Assembly: GCA_025361145.1 (NCBI GenBank)
Contig: JANYAV010000012.1
Coordinates: forward strand, 78,830 to 142,829
Length of the DNA: 64,000 nucleotides
Reading direction: 5' to 3'
From: Dehalococcoidia bacterium
GTDB lineage: Bacteria > Chloroflexota > Dehalococcoidia > Dehalococcoidales > UBA3254
A program made the position numbers and the translations under genes. Of the stretch, positions 32,720 through 40,254 are shown piece after piece; the first letter of the stretch is position 1; every line of letters starts with the position of its first letter. The notes under the pieces were generated by a model, which was not told where the DNA came from, did no database searches, and was given only the letters and a program-made list of their open reading frames with translations.

Positions 32720-33928
32720 TTACTCTGTGACGCTTAACACATTACCAGCGCCAACTGTCTTACCCCCTTCTCGAATAGCAAAGGAAAGGCCAGGTTCCAA
32801 GGCGACAGGGTAGATCAATTCAATGCTGGCCTTTATGTTATCACCAGGCATAACCATTTCTACGCCCTGGGGTAAATTCAAAGTCCCAGTGACATCAGTG
32901 GTCCGGATGTAGAATTGAGGTTTATAGCCGGTGAAGAACGGAGTATGACGTCCACCTTCTTCTTTGCTTAAGACGTAGATCTGAACCTCAGCTTTAGTGT
33001 GGGGTTTGATTGAGCCAGGGGCAGCCAGAACCTGACCGCGCTCAATATCAACTCTTTCAACACCTCTTAAGAGAGCGCCGACCGCATCGCCTGGCTCAGA
33101 AGTATCCAAAAGTTTGTGGAACATTTCCAGGCCGGTAACGACCGTTCTCTTGGGTTCATGATGCAAGCCGACGATTTCTATTTCATCGCCGACTTTAACG
33201 ATACCACGTTCGACTCTGCCAGTGGCAACCGTGCCTCTACCTTTGATGGAGAAGACATCTTCCACTGGCATCAAGAAAGGTTTGTCCTTGGGGCGAACGG
33301 GATTAGGAATATATTCATCGACAGTCTGAACTAATTTCAAAATTTGTCCACACCATTTACAATCAGCTTTTCCGCAACCGCATTCTAGGGCTTTCAGAGA
33401 AGAGATTCTGGTAACCGGAGTTTTGTCTCCGGGGTAACCGTTCTTGGTCAGCAGTTCTCTAACTTCAACTTCAACTAGCTCAAGTAATTCTTCATCTTCC
33501 ATCATATCGCACTTATTAAGAGCGACAACCATATAGGGTACGTTAACCTGATGGGCAAGAAGGACATGCTCTCTAGTCTGAGGCATAGGTCCATCCGGGG
33601 CGCTAACAATTAAGATAGCGCCATCCATTTGGGCAGCACCTGTGATCATGTTCTTGATGTAATCCGCATGACCAGGACAGTCTACATGAGCATAGTGTCT
33701 CTTGGCAGTTTCGTATTCAATATGCGAAATGGCAATAGTAAGACCTCTGGCCTTCTCTTCCGGAGCGGCGTTGATGGAATCATAAGCCGTATAGACCACG
33801 CCACTACCAGCCTGTTTTGACAGGATCAGGGTAATTGCCGCGGTAGTGGTGGTTTTACCATGAGCGACATGCCCGATTGTGCCTACATTAAGGTGAGGTT
33901 TGTTTCTTTCAAATTTCTTCTTTGCCAT
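32720..33928 (-). CDS. tuf: Elongation factor Tu, with cysteine-rich insert
   Basis: 402 residues from the ATG at 33928 (AAAGGGGG site); an upstream ATG at 33958 would run into the tRNA gene. It delivers aminoacyl-tRNA. G1 reads GHVAHGKT where nearly all EF-Tu have GHVDHGKT; G3 DCPGH and G4 NKCD are normal. Domain 1 carries a four-Cys insert (C183, C185, C190, C193 in [13 protein letters not shown]), a possible metal site. Domains 2 and 3 look normal. It lies right behind tRNA-Thr(GGT). Confidence 0.97.
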   Translation of the reverse strand: MAKKKFERNKPHLNVGTIGHVAHGKTTTTAAITLILSKQAGSGVVYTAYDSINAAPEEKARGLTIAISHIEYETAKRHYAHVDCPGHADYIKNMITGAAQMDGAILIVSAPDGPMPQTREHVLLAHQVNVPYMVVALNKCDMMEDEELLELVEVEVRELLTKNGYPGDKTPVTRISSLKALECGCGKADCKWCGQILKLVQTVDEYIPNPVRPKDKPFLMPVEDVFSIKGRGTVATGRVERGIVKVGDEIEIVGLHHEPKRTVVTGLEMFHKLLDTSEPGDAVGALLRGVERVDIERGQVLAAPGSIKPHTKAEVQIYVLSKEEGGRHTPFFTGYKPQFYIRTTDVTGTLNLPQGVEMVMPGDNIKASIELIYPVALEPGLSFAIREGGKTVGAGNVLSVTE

Positions 33929-33949
33929 TTTATTCCCCCTTTTTTTAAA

Positions 33950-34022
33950 AGCCCACAATCAGATTCGAACTGATGACCCCGTTCTTACCAAGAACGTGCT
34001 CTACCAACTGAGCTATGTGGGC
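33950..34022 (-). tRNA. tRNA-Thr(GGT)
   Basis: Minus-strand cloverleaf: acceptor GCCCACA...TGTGGGC, D arm TAGCTCAGTTGGTAGAGCA, anticodon stem CGTTC with loop TTGGTAA (anticodon GGT), T arm with GTTCGAATC. CCA is not encoded. It lies just upstream of tuf. Confidence 0.96.
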
Positions 34023-34036
34023 ATAATTACTATAGC

Positions 34037-34065
34037 ATTATACATATTTTATGGTATATTGTCTA
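34037..34065 (-). promoter_or_regulatory. Internal promoter before tRNA-Thr(GGT)-tuf
   Basis: Minus-strand TAGACA (complement of 34060-34065), a 17-base spacer, TATAAT (complement of 34037-34042). It would drive tRNA-Thr(GGT), tuf and the downstream ribosomal genes. Confidence 0.65.
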
Positions 34066-34184
34066 CGCAAAATAAAAACCGAAATACGAAACAATATTCA
34101 AACGCGTGCCCACCTTACTATTGTTTGAAAATATTTCGAATTTAAAAATTAGGATTTAGAACTTACTTACTAGCCTTTAAATGG

Positions 34185-34269
34185 TGGAGAGGGCAGGATT
34201 CGAACCTGCGAAGCCCGTAAGGACGACAGTTTTACAGACTGTTCCGATTAGCCACTCCGGCACCTCTCC
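34185..34269 (-). tRNA. tRNA-Tyr(GTA)
   Basis: Acceptor GGAGAGG...CCTCTCC; anticodon loop CTGTAAA (GTA); a long variable arm as expected of bacterial tRNA-Tyr; T loop GTTCGAATC. CCA is encoded (complement of 34182-34184). Confidence 0.96.
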
Positions 34270-34304
34270 AGCAAGCCATAAATCCACCTCTTCAACTGAT
34301 AAAC

Positions 34305-34377
34305 AGCCCGAGAGGGGAGTCGAACCCGCTAACCTACCGATTACAAGTCGGTTGCGCTGCCATTGCGCCACTCGGGC
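34305..34377 (-). tRNA. tRNA-Thr(TGT)
   Basis: Acceptor GCCCGAG...CTCGGGC; anticodon stem CCGA with loop region CTTGTAA (TGT); T loop GTTCGACTC. CCA is not encoded. Confidence 0.95.
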
Positions 34378-34453
34378 GCAAAACACTACAACAGTTTTAA
34401 TGAGCACAAACTCGTGTATTATAAAGGTGAATTATGGTAAAAGTCAAGAATGG

Positions 34454-34527
34454 TAGCGCATACCGGATTCGGACCGGTGATCTCGTCCTTGAGAGGGACG
34501 CGTCCTAGGCCGCTAGACGAATGCGCC
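34454..34527 (-). tRNA. tRNA-Glu(CTC)
   Basis: Acceptor GGCGCAT...ATGCGCT (one G-T pair at the end); D arm GTC...GAC; anticodon stem CGTCC with loop CTCTCAA (CTC); T arm ACCGG-TCCGAAT-CCGGT. CCA is encoded (34451-34453). First gene of the tRNA-tuf block. Confidence 0.93.
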
Positions 34528-34647
34528 CTTAACCCAATCTTCTGTTGTTAAACAGCCCTGGTAGACCAATGAAATCGATGACTCCTTCCTTTATTGCGCA
34601 GATAACTGAAGCCGACGTAAACACGGAGCCCTTAATTCCAACATGTT

Positions 34648-34677
34648 ATTATATCAGGCTGGCTGATAAAAACGCAA
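34648..34677 (-). promoter_or_regulatory. Probable promoter of the tRNA-tuf block
   Basis: Minus-strand TTGCGT (complement of 34672-34677), an 18-base spacer, TATAAT (complement of 34648-34653), about 120 bases before tRNA-Glu and just after the reductase stop. Confidence 0.6.
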
Positions 34678-34683
34678 ACCTGA

Positions 34684-35199
34684 TTACATAAATCGTTCGA
34701 AGCGCTCTTTTTTAGCCTTGCAGATGGGGCAGACTTCTGGCGGCTCTTCGCGGGCGCAAAGATAACCGCAGACTTTGCAGCGCCAGATCGGGAGGGGCAG
34801 GGATTTGTTCCCCTTTGGTTCGGGTGGTTTTATCTCCATGGTAGCTTTTTTCCCTCCAACTGGGCGTCTTTCGGGAATAGAATCAACGACCTTTTTTGCC
34901 GAGGCGACCGCCCCGGAAACATAAAGACCTCAGTAACAAGTCCCGAACTCGGTGAGATCTGGATCTCGGTAGTAACAGGGGCAAACCATATCCAGATCAG
35001 CCGCCGCATCACCGGAAGCCAATCGGCACGGGCAATTCTGATAGCCGTACCTCTTTTCATTGGCCAGAAGTCCTTTGATCAGGTCTATAGTGAAAGTTGT
35101 GTCGGGGTTAAGGTGGTAGCCGTAAGCCTCGGCGTCTTTATTCATACGCTGAAAACAGGCTTCGGTTTCTTGCTCAGTAACCTGAAAGTCACCGTTCAT
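34684..35199 (-). CDS. Ferredoxin:disulfide reductase (FTR catalytic fold + rubredoxin-like domain), probable selenoprotein
   Basis: 171 codons read through an in-frame TGA at codon 90 (34930-34932). The FTR catalytic pattern is CPC (C56, C58), CPC (C73, C75) and CYU, where the TGA stands for the last Cys of the usual C-x-C. By analogy to plant-type FTR, C56, C73, C75 and C88 bind the 4Fe-4S cluster, and C58 plus residue 90 form the redox-active pair. After the TGA the frame stays open for 81 residues of sensible sequence: GLYVSGAVASAKKVVDSIPE, then a CKVCGY...CPIC rubredoxin-like domain, as in the archaeal/bacterial ferredoxin:disulfide reductase type. A hairpin follows the TGA (see SECIS entry). 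The ATG overlaps the stop of the glutaredoxin-like gene as ATGA. The alternative is a nonsense mutation or sequence error. Confidence 0.8.
34899..34932 (-). promoter_or_regulatory. SECIS-like element after the in-frame TGA
   Basis: On the minus strand, 20 bases after TGA lies a GGTC loop closed by a seven-pair stem: CCGGGGC-GGTC-GCCTCGG (complement of 34899-34916; one G-T pair). Bacterial SECIS hairpins sit in the same place, with a G in the first loop positions; the E. coli fdhF element also has GGUC at its apex. This supports selenocysteine insertion, but SelB binding is untested. Confidence 0.7.
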
Positions 35200-35471
35200 T
35201 TCTTCAAGGCGTCCCGAATGTCTTGTTCTTTGAAACCGACGATGCATTTGCTATTGTTGATTACCATGGTGGGAAAGGAACGGCTGGAATTCCACTTTGA
35301 TACCTCCGCCATGACAGTTTCTCTTTCCTTACCGGCTAAAAGGTCTACATATTCAAAAGAGTACTCAATACCCATATCATCCAGCAGTGCTTTAGTCTTC
35401 TTACACCAGGGGCAGGTGCTTAAACCATAAAATTTAATATCGGCAACTTTAGTTCCTGAAACATTTTGCAT
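35196..35471 (-). CDS. Glutaredoxin-like (NrdH-type) thiol-redox protein
   Basis: 91 residues with a thioredoxin fold. Active site CPWC in YGLSTCPWCKKTK, cis-Pro segment RSFPTMVINN, and VGFKEQDI. ATG at 35471 has AGGAGG eight bases upstream; an ATG six bases earlier is too close to that site. Its stop overlaps the start of the FTR-like gene, strongly suggesting that the two proteins are redox partners: ferredoxin to reductase to glutaredoxin-like carrier. Confidence 0.92.
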   Translation of the reverse strand: MQNVSGTKVADIKFYGLSTCPWCKKTKALLDDMGIEYSFEYVDLLAGKERETVMAEVSKWNSSRSFPTMVINNSKCIVGFKEQDIRDALKK

Positions 35472-35716
35472 CACCATGACCTCCTGATATCTTTACTACA
35501 TTATATATTAATATTTGCAGATTATCCGGTTTATTCAATCGTGACGCTTTTAGTTATATCGCGGAGAAAATCAATATGATAATCCGGCTTGTGGATGTTG
35601 TGGTAAGCAAATAATTGGCCACCGGCGCACTATAGGCTATTCACAGGTTAAGGAAGGGGGGTAATGTTACAAAAGAGGAATGGTGATTGTCAAGAATATT
35701 TCAGTAAGAAATAGTT

Positions 35717-36430
35717 TTACCTTTTCACTTCCTTACAGGTCATATAATAACCTATCCCGGTCTTTGTTTCTATGTACCGGTTGCCTTTCAAATCGTCTTT
35801 TAATTTATCGCGTAGTCTGCTGATGTTTACCTGGAGTATATGTGCATTATTTTGAGGCATATCACCCCAAATTGCCGCTAAAATCTGCTCGGTTGATACA
35901 ACACGGTTTCTATTCATCGCCAGAAAAGCAAGGATACGGTATTCGGTAGAGGAAAGATCGACAATTTCTTTACGGAGGGTCACCAATTTTTTAGTAAGAT
36001 CTATTTTCAATCCACCTCTGCATTTTATGAGCATGTCCGGGATCGGATTTTTCTGGAAATTGCTTCGGCGGATAGCTGCAGCTATCCGGGCTACTAATTC
36101 TTGCGCGGAAAAAGGTTTGGTGATATAGTCATCCGCCCCGAGATTTAATCCTTTTACTTTTTCATCTATTGTGCCTTTGGCGGTCACGATTAAAATGGGT
36201 ATTTTGGAAAACTGGCGGATATAGCGGCAGACTTCAATACCTTCCATATCAGGTAGTAGAAGTTCTAAAAGCACCAGGGAAGGATCGACCTCATTAAATA
36301 TGCTTAAAGCGGCTTCACCGGATTCGGCTGTACTAACTTCATAGTCTTCCACTTCCAGAATACGCTGGATCATTTGCAGTATACGGGTATCATCATCCAC
36401 TAGCAAAATCCTATTTTTCTTATTAATCAT
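35717..36430 (-). CDS. OmpR-family response regulator with Glu at the phospho-acceptor site
   Basis: 237 residues. Receiver domain (7-120): acidic pair VDDD (11-14), the acceptor strand reads LVLLELLLPDMEG, placing Glu56 where Asp is expected, T83 (VTAK) and K105 (TKPF) are normal. The C-terminal winged-helix domain (about 140-235) has LSSTEYRILAFLAMNRNRVVSTEQIL and VNISRLRDKL. Codon 56 is GAA, so Glu is certain. Asp-to-Glu changes can mimic the active state in relatives. No histidine kinase gene is adjacent. Confidence 0.93.
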   Translation of the reverse strand: MINKKNRILLVDDDTRILQMIQRILEVEDYEVSTAESGEAALSIFNEVDPSLVLLELLLPDMEGIEVCRYIRQFSKIPILIVTAKGTIDEKVKGLNLGADDYITKPFSAQELVARIAAAIRRSNFQKNPIPDMLIKCRGGLKIDLTKKLVTLRKEIVDLSSTEYRILAFLAMNRNRVVSTEQILAAIWGDMPQNNAHILQVNISRLRDKLKDDLKGNRYIETKTGIGYYMTCKEVKR

Positions 36431-36866
36431 GGTATCCTCTTACATCATCAATATATTTCACCGTCTCAGTATGAGGAAGAACCGGAGGAGTATACGAGTA
36501 GAGTAGAACGTAAGATATCATACTTTTATTAGGAATATTTATTCGCCATATTAGCATTTTATAATTGCTGAGGAGCACGTAAAATATACATATGGTACGT
36601 CAATAGGAGCAGTCTACACATTTTCAGATTGCTTATAACCAATATTTTGATATATTCCAAACAAGATAATACAATTTAAAAAATCTTATCAGTTTATCAC
36701 AGCTGAAAAGAGCACCAAATATACCCCTCCATTAGGGGGTATTTAGGAATTTCTTGAAGTCTAAATGAAAGTCCAATATGTTATGGACGCTTAAAATTTT
36801 TGCACTTACAGCCTGCGGTTGTTATAATTCAGTAAGTTTTAACTTGCGTTTAGAGAAGAGGGTTTT
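36431..36866. other. Divergent intergenic region (regulator / thrS)
   Basis: 436 bases without a gene. It is AT-rich, with one hairpin ATACCCC-TCCATTAG-GGGTAT type at 36721-36742 and the thrS promoter at 36800-36828. I looked for a T-box (specifier stem, UGGN bulge, terminator/antiterminator) before thrS and saw none; the predicted leader is only about 30 bases. Confidence 0.6.
36800..36828 (+). promoter_or_regulatory. Promoter of thrS
   Basis: TTGCAC (36800-36805), a 17-base spacer, TATAAT (36823-36828) with an extended TG-T just upstream. A close consensus match. Confidence 0.8.
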
Positions 36867-38648
36867 ATGATGAATTCAAACGAGAAGCCTTCAGCGGATC
36901 AAAAACTGGAGATTATGCGCCATTCTGCCAGTCATGTGATGGCTGAAGCTGTAAAATCATTGTTTCCTGAGGTAAAATTTGGCATTGGTCCGGCTATCGA
37001 TAACGGTTTTTATTATGACTTCGATATCTTGAATTTAAGCTCCGACGACCTTGCCAAGATAGAGAATAAGATGCGGGATATTATCAAGCAGGATTTGCCT
37101 TTTATAAAAGAAAATCTTTCCAAAGACGCGGCCCGTCAAATTTTCAAAGATCAGCCATATAAATTGCAATTGATCGAAGAACTTCAGGACGGGGAGATTA
37201 CAATCTATAAAAGCGGCAGCTTCGTTGACCTGTGTGCCGGTCCTCATGTGGAATCAACCCGCAAAATCAGTATTGACGGTTTCAAGTTAGACAAGATCGC
37301 CGGGGCTTACTGGCGGGGTTCGGAAAAGAATCCTATGCTTCAAAGGATCTACGGTCTGGCATTTAAAAATCGTAAAGAGTTGGATGAATACATTAAACTA
37401 CAGGAAGAAATTAAAAAGCGAGACCACCGTGTAATAGGTAAAGATCTGGACCTTTTTGTTTTTACCGATTTGATCGGTAAAGGCCTACCCATCTTTACTG
37501 AGAAAGGATCTGTTATCCGCAGGGTTCTAGAGCGTTTTGTAGTTGATGAGGAAATCAATCGGGGATATAAGCATATTTATACTCCAGACCTGGCTAATAT
37601 CGAATTGTACAAAACTTCGGGGCACTATCCTTATTACAAAGAAACCATGTATCCGCTGATGAAAGTTGATGATGAAGAATTGATGCTAAGGCCTATGACC
37701 TGTCCTCATCATTTTCAGTACTATGCTAGTAAGCCCAGGTCATATAAAGACCTGCCTTTCCGCATCGCTGAATTGGCCAAGCAATTTAGATATGAAAAAT
37801 CTGGTGAACTAACCGGTCTGATCCGCGTCAGAAGCTTTTGTCTGGCGGATTCCCATATTATCTGTCAGAAAGAGCAAGCGATCTCTGAATTAAATACTGT
37901 TCTGGACTTAATCGAATATATGGCCGTGACTCTAGGCTTAAACACAGGGGACAACTATCGGTATCGGTTGTCTTTAGGTGACCGTAAAGAGGAAAAGAAA
38001 TATTATAAAGATGATGAAGCCTGGGATAGTGCTGAAAGTATATTACGTAGTGTATTGACTGGAAGAAAGGCCAATTTTTATGAGGCTGGTAACGAGGCAG
38101 CGTTTTATGGACCAAAGATAGATATTCAGATGAGGAATTTCGCGGGTAAAGAAGATACAGTTTTCACCGTTCAATATGACTTTGTTATGCCCAAACGTTT
38201 CAAACTTACCTATATTGATAAAGATGGGAAAGAAAAAGAACCGATCGTAATTCATCGCTCTTCCATTGGCGCTATTGAGCGGACTTTTGCCTTTCTTATT
38301 GAACATTATGCGGGGGCATTTCCGGTCTGGCTGTCTCCCATTCAGGCCATGTTAATTCCTGTTTCTGATCAATATATTGAGTATGCCCGCCAAGTTGAAG
38401 GAGAATTGAAATCGGCAGGAATCAGAGTTCAGGTAGATGACAGCTCTGAAAGGATGAATCAGAAAATTCGGCAAGCCCAACTGGAAAAAATTCCCTGCAT
38501 GATAATTGTGGGCGAAAAAGAAGTTGCTGAAACTACTGTATCAGTTAGGTTACGCACTGGCAAGCAACTGCCAGCGATACCTCTGGACCAGTTTAGAGAC
38601 CAGCTAGTTAAAGTTGTGGCTGCCAAATCCAGGGATTTTGAATTATAA
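36867..38648 (+). CDS. thrS: Threonyl-tRNA synthetase lacking the TGS domain
   Basis: 593 residues against about 640 in many bacteria: the N-terminal TGS domain is absent and only about 15 residues precede the editing domain (MRHSASHVMAEAVKSLFPEVKFGIGP). The editing-site segment VDLCAGPHV is kept. The class II core has RPMTCPHH, RYEKSGELTGLIRVRSFCLADSH and IHRSSIGAIERT, giving the zinc ligands Cys/His/His, followed by the anticodon-binding domain (about 490-590). AGAGGG before ATG. First gene of the thrS-infC-rpmI-rplT-pheST cluster. Confidence 0.97.
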   Translation: MMNSNEKPSADQKLEIMRHSASHVMAEAVKSLFPEVKFGIGPAIDNGFYYDFDILNLSSDDLAKIENKMRDIIKQDLPFIKENLSKDAARQIFKDQPYKLQLIEELQDGEITIYKSGSFVDLCAGPHVESTRKISIDGFKLDKIAGAYWRGSEKNPMLQRIYGLAFKNRKELDEYIKLQEEIKKRDHRVIGKDLDLFVFTDLIGKGLPIFTEKGSVIRRVLERFVVDEEINRGYKHIYTPDLANIELYKTSGHYPYYKETMYPLMKVDDEELMLRPMTCPHHFQYYASKPRSYKDLPFRIAELAKQFRYEKSGELTGLIRVRSFCLADSHIICQKEQAISELNTVLDLIEYMAVTLGLNTGDNYRYRLSLGDRKEEKKYYKDDEAWDSAESILRSVLTGRKANFYEAGNEAAFYGPKIDIQMRNFAGKEDTVFTVQYDFVMPKRFKLTYIDKDGKEKEPIVIHRSSIGAIERTFAFLIEHYAGAFPVWLSPIQAMLIPVSDQYIEYARQVEGELKSAGIRVQVDDSSERMNQKIRQAQLEKIPCMIIVGEKEVAETTVSVRLRTGKQLPAIPLDQFRDQLVKVVAAKSRDFEL

Positions 38649-38777
38649 GCTGTAGTTGTGATAGAATATGTATATTCTGTGTCCTGTCGACATAGGATGA
38701 TGGTTTTTGCCTATAGGATAGGCGTGAATTTAAAACGAATCCATTCTACTTAAACAACAGGAGGAATTTAGTCTATC

Positions 38778-39419
38778 ATTAAGAAACTTAGGGTCAACGA
38801 AGGAATCAAAACGCGAGAATGCAGAGTTGTTGGGGATAAGGGCGAGCAATTGGGTGTCATGGCTTTATACCAGGCTCTGGATCTAGCTAAAAAGAAAGGG
38901 TTTGATCTTGTAGAAGTTGCACCGACTGCCGTTCCTCCGGTATGCAGGTTGTTGGATTATGGCAAGTTTAAATACGAGCAAGCCAAAAAAGAACGCGAGA
39001 TGCGTAAGACCCAGAAGATTTCAGTTGTGCGTGAAATCCGTCTTAGACCAAAAATTGGTGACCATGATTTCGAGGCTAAAACACGTTCTGTGCAAAAGCT
39101 TTTACACGATGGAGATAAAGTAAAAATTACAATAATGTTCCGGGGCAGGGAACTGAATCACGCCAATCTGGGTTGGAAGTTGCTGGAAAGAATGATGGAA
39201 GCCCTGAAGGGCACAGTAGCAATCGAGAAGCAGCCCATGATGGAAGGTTCCAGAATGTTCATGATTCTAGCTCCTTTACAAGTACAAGTTCAGCAGGTTA
39301 AACCTGCTGCTTCTCAGGTTAAGACATCTATAACACAACCTGAGAAAGCGACTAATAGTAAACCAGCGAAAGTTAAAGAAGATAAGGTAGAAAAATTAAA
39401 GGAATCTGCGAATGCTTAA
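38778..39419 (+). CDS. infC: Translation initiation factor IF-3, non-AUG (AUU or AUC) start
   Basis: About 213 residues. IKKLRVNEGIKTRECRVVGDKGEQLGVMA matches the usual IF-3 N-terminus across both segments, yet there is no ATG, GTG or TTG upstream of TTG 38850. An in-frame TAG at 38769 limits the start to ATC 38775 or ATT 38778, 10 or 13 bases after AGGAGG. AUU in E. coli infC lets IF-3 repress itself. The N-domain, linker (DYGKFKYEQAKKE) and C-domain (HANLGWKLLERM) are normal, and a Lys-rich tail of about 45 residues follows. Confidence 0.93.
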   Translation: MKKLRVNEGIKTRECRVVGDKGEQLGVMALYQALDLAKKKGFDLVEVAPTAVPPVCRLLDYGKFKYEQAKKEREMRKTQKISVVREIRLRPKIGDHDFEAKTRSVQKLLHDGDKVKITIMFRGRELNHANLGWKLLERMMEALKGTVAIEKQPMMEGSRMFMILAPLQVQVQQVKPAASQVKTSITQPEKATNSKPAKVKEDKVEKLKESANA

Positions 39420-39633
39420 GAACTATAAAATGAAAACACATAAGGGAGCGAAAGACCGCTTCCATGCCACCGGCACAGGTAAGGTCATGCGGACACATGT
39501 CGGTAAAAGCCATTTAAGACGAAACAAACCGAAAGATTGCAAAGGCCTTATGGATGCTTTAGTGCCAGCCAATCACGCGGAAAAAGACAGATTGAAAGCT
39601 TTACTACCCTATGGTGCAAAATATATCAGGTAG
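39412..39633 (+). CDS. rpmI: 50S ribosomal protein L35
   Basis: 73 residues: MKTHKGAKDRFHATGTGKVM and the HLRRNKPKDCKGLM core are typical. The start at 39412 has AAGGA upstream and overlaps the infC end by eight bases. A start at 39430 (MKTHK) is possible but lacks a ribosome site. Confidence 0.95.
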   Translation: MLKNYKMKTHKGAKDRFHATGTGKVMRTHVGKSHLRRNKPKDCKGLMDALVPANHAEKDRLKALLPYGAKYIR

Positions 39634-39691
39634 AAGCTAGATAATTCTAAATTATAATATCCAAGCGCTAATCAAAACAGAAGGATTAAGG

Positions 39692-39731
39692 CAAATATCA
39701 ACCTTTTTTGAATTGCGTGTATTGATATTTG
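39692..39731 (+). promoter_or_regulatory. Hairpin between rpmI and rplT, candidate control site
   Basis: CAAATATCAA (39692-39701) and TTGATATTTG (39722-39731) form a 10-pair perfect stem with a 20-base loop, followed by GGTTTATTT. The 157-base gap is unusually long for rpmI-rplT. L20 autoregulates this operon in other bacteria, so an L20 site or a processing/attenuation hairpin is plausible. Confidence 0.5.
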
Positions 39732-39790
39732 GGTTTATTTCTAGTTTAGGGTGAAGATATTCTTATTTAATATATTAGGGGGAAAATTCT

Positions 39791-40144
39791 GTGGCACGTG
39801 TAAAAAGGGGTGTTGTATCTCGTCGTCGACATAATAAATTACTATCATTAACCAAAGGCCAACGGGCTTCGAGACATAAACTGGTACGTAGGGCCCATGA
39901 GGCGATGCTTCATTCTCTAAATTATGCTTATTTTCATCGTCGTGAAAGAAAGGGCGATATGCGCCGTATGTGGATTACCCGTATCAACGCGGCTGCGAGA
40001 ATCAATGGTATTAGCTACAGTCAATTGGTTTTTTCCATGGATGCAGCCGGTATCGAATTGAATCGTAAGCTATTAGCTGATATGGCTATAAAAGATCCTG
40101 GCGCTTTTGCAGAGATGGTTAAAACGGCCGTCAAGGCAAAATAA
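39791..40144 (+). CDS. rplT: 50S ribosomal protein L20
   Basis: 117 residues, GTG start after TTAGGGGGAA. N-terminal RVKRGVVSRRRHNKLL extension and RRMWITRINAAARINGISYSQLV core are typical. A primary 23S binder and the known autorepressor of the infC operon elsewhere. Confidence 0.98.
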   Translation: MARVKRGVVSRRRHNKLLSLTKGQRASRHKLVRRAHEAMLHSLNYAYFHRRERKGDMRRMWITRINAAARINGISYSQLVFSMDAAGIELNRKLLADMAIKDPGAFAEMVKTAVKAK

Positions 40145-40254
40145 ATTATAAGTTACACCAGTACTCGGCCTTATATATTCCCTCTCCCTTCACGGGGGGA
40201 GGGATATGCTTTGTAAGAAGGAAGGCTTTTACCGGAGGACCGGACAGGGCAAAG

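Noticed and set aside
34830..35060. Minus-strand open frame overlapping the reductase
   Set aside because: A different frame from the FTR-rubredoxin sequence, with no motif of its own; a shadow of the real gene.
34684..35199. Reading the FTR-like gene as a simple pseudogene
   Set aside because: Only one stop, at the exact active-site Cys position, with intact downstream sequence and a SECIS-like hairpin. Pseudogene remains the alternative but fits less well.
36431..36866. T-box riboswitch before thrS
   Set aside because: No specifier/antiterminator pattern seen, and the best promoter leaves a leader of about 30 bases.
40178..40206. CCCTCTCCC...GGGGAGGG hairpin after rplT as a terminator
   Set aside because: No T-run follows and pheS is close downstream; probably a dispersed repeat or weak processing site.
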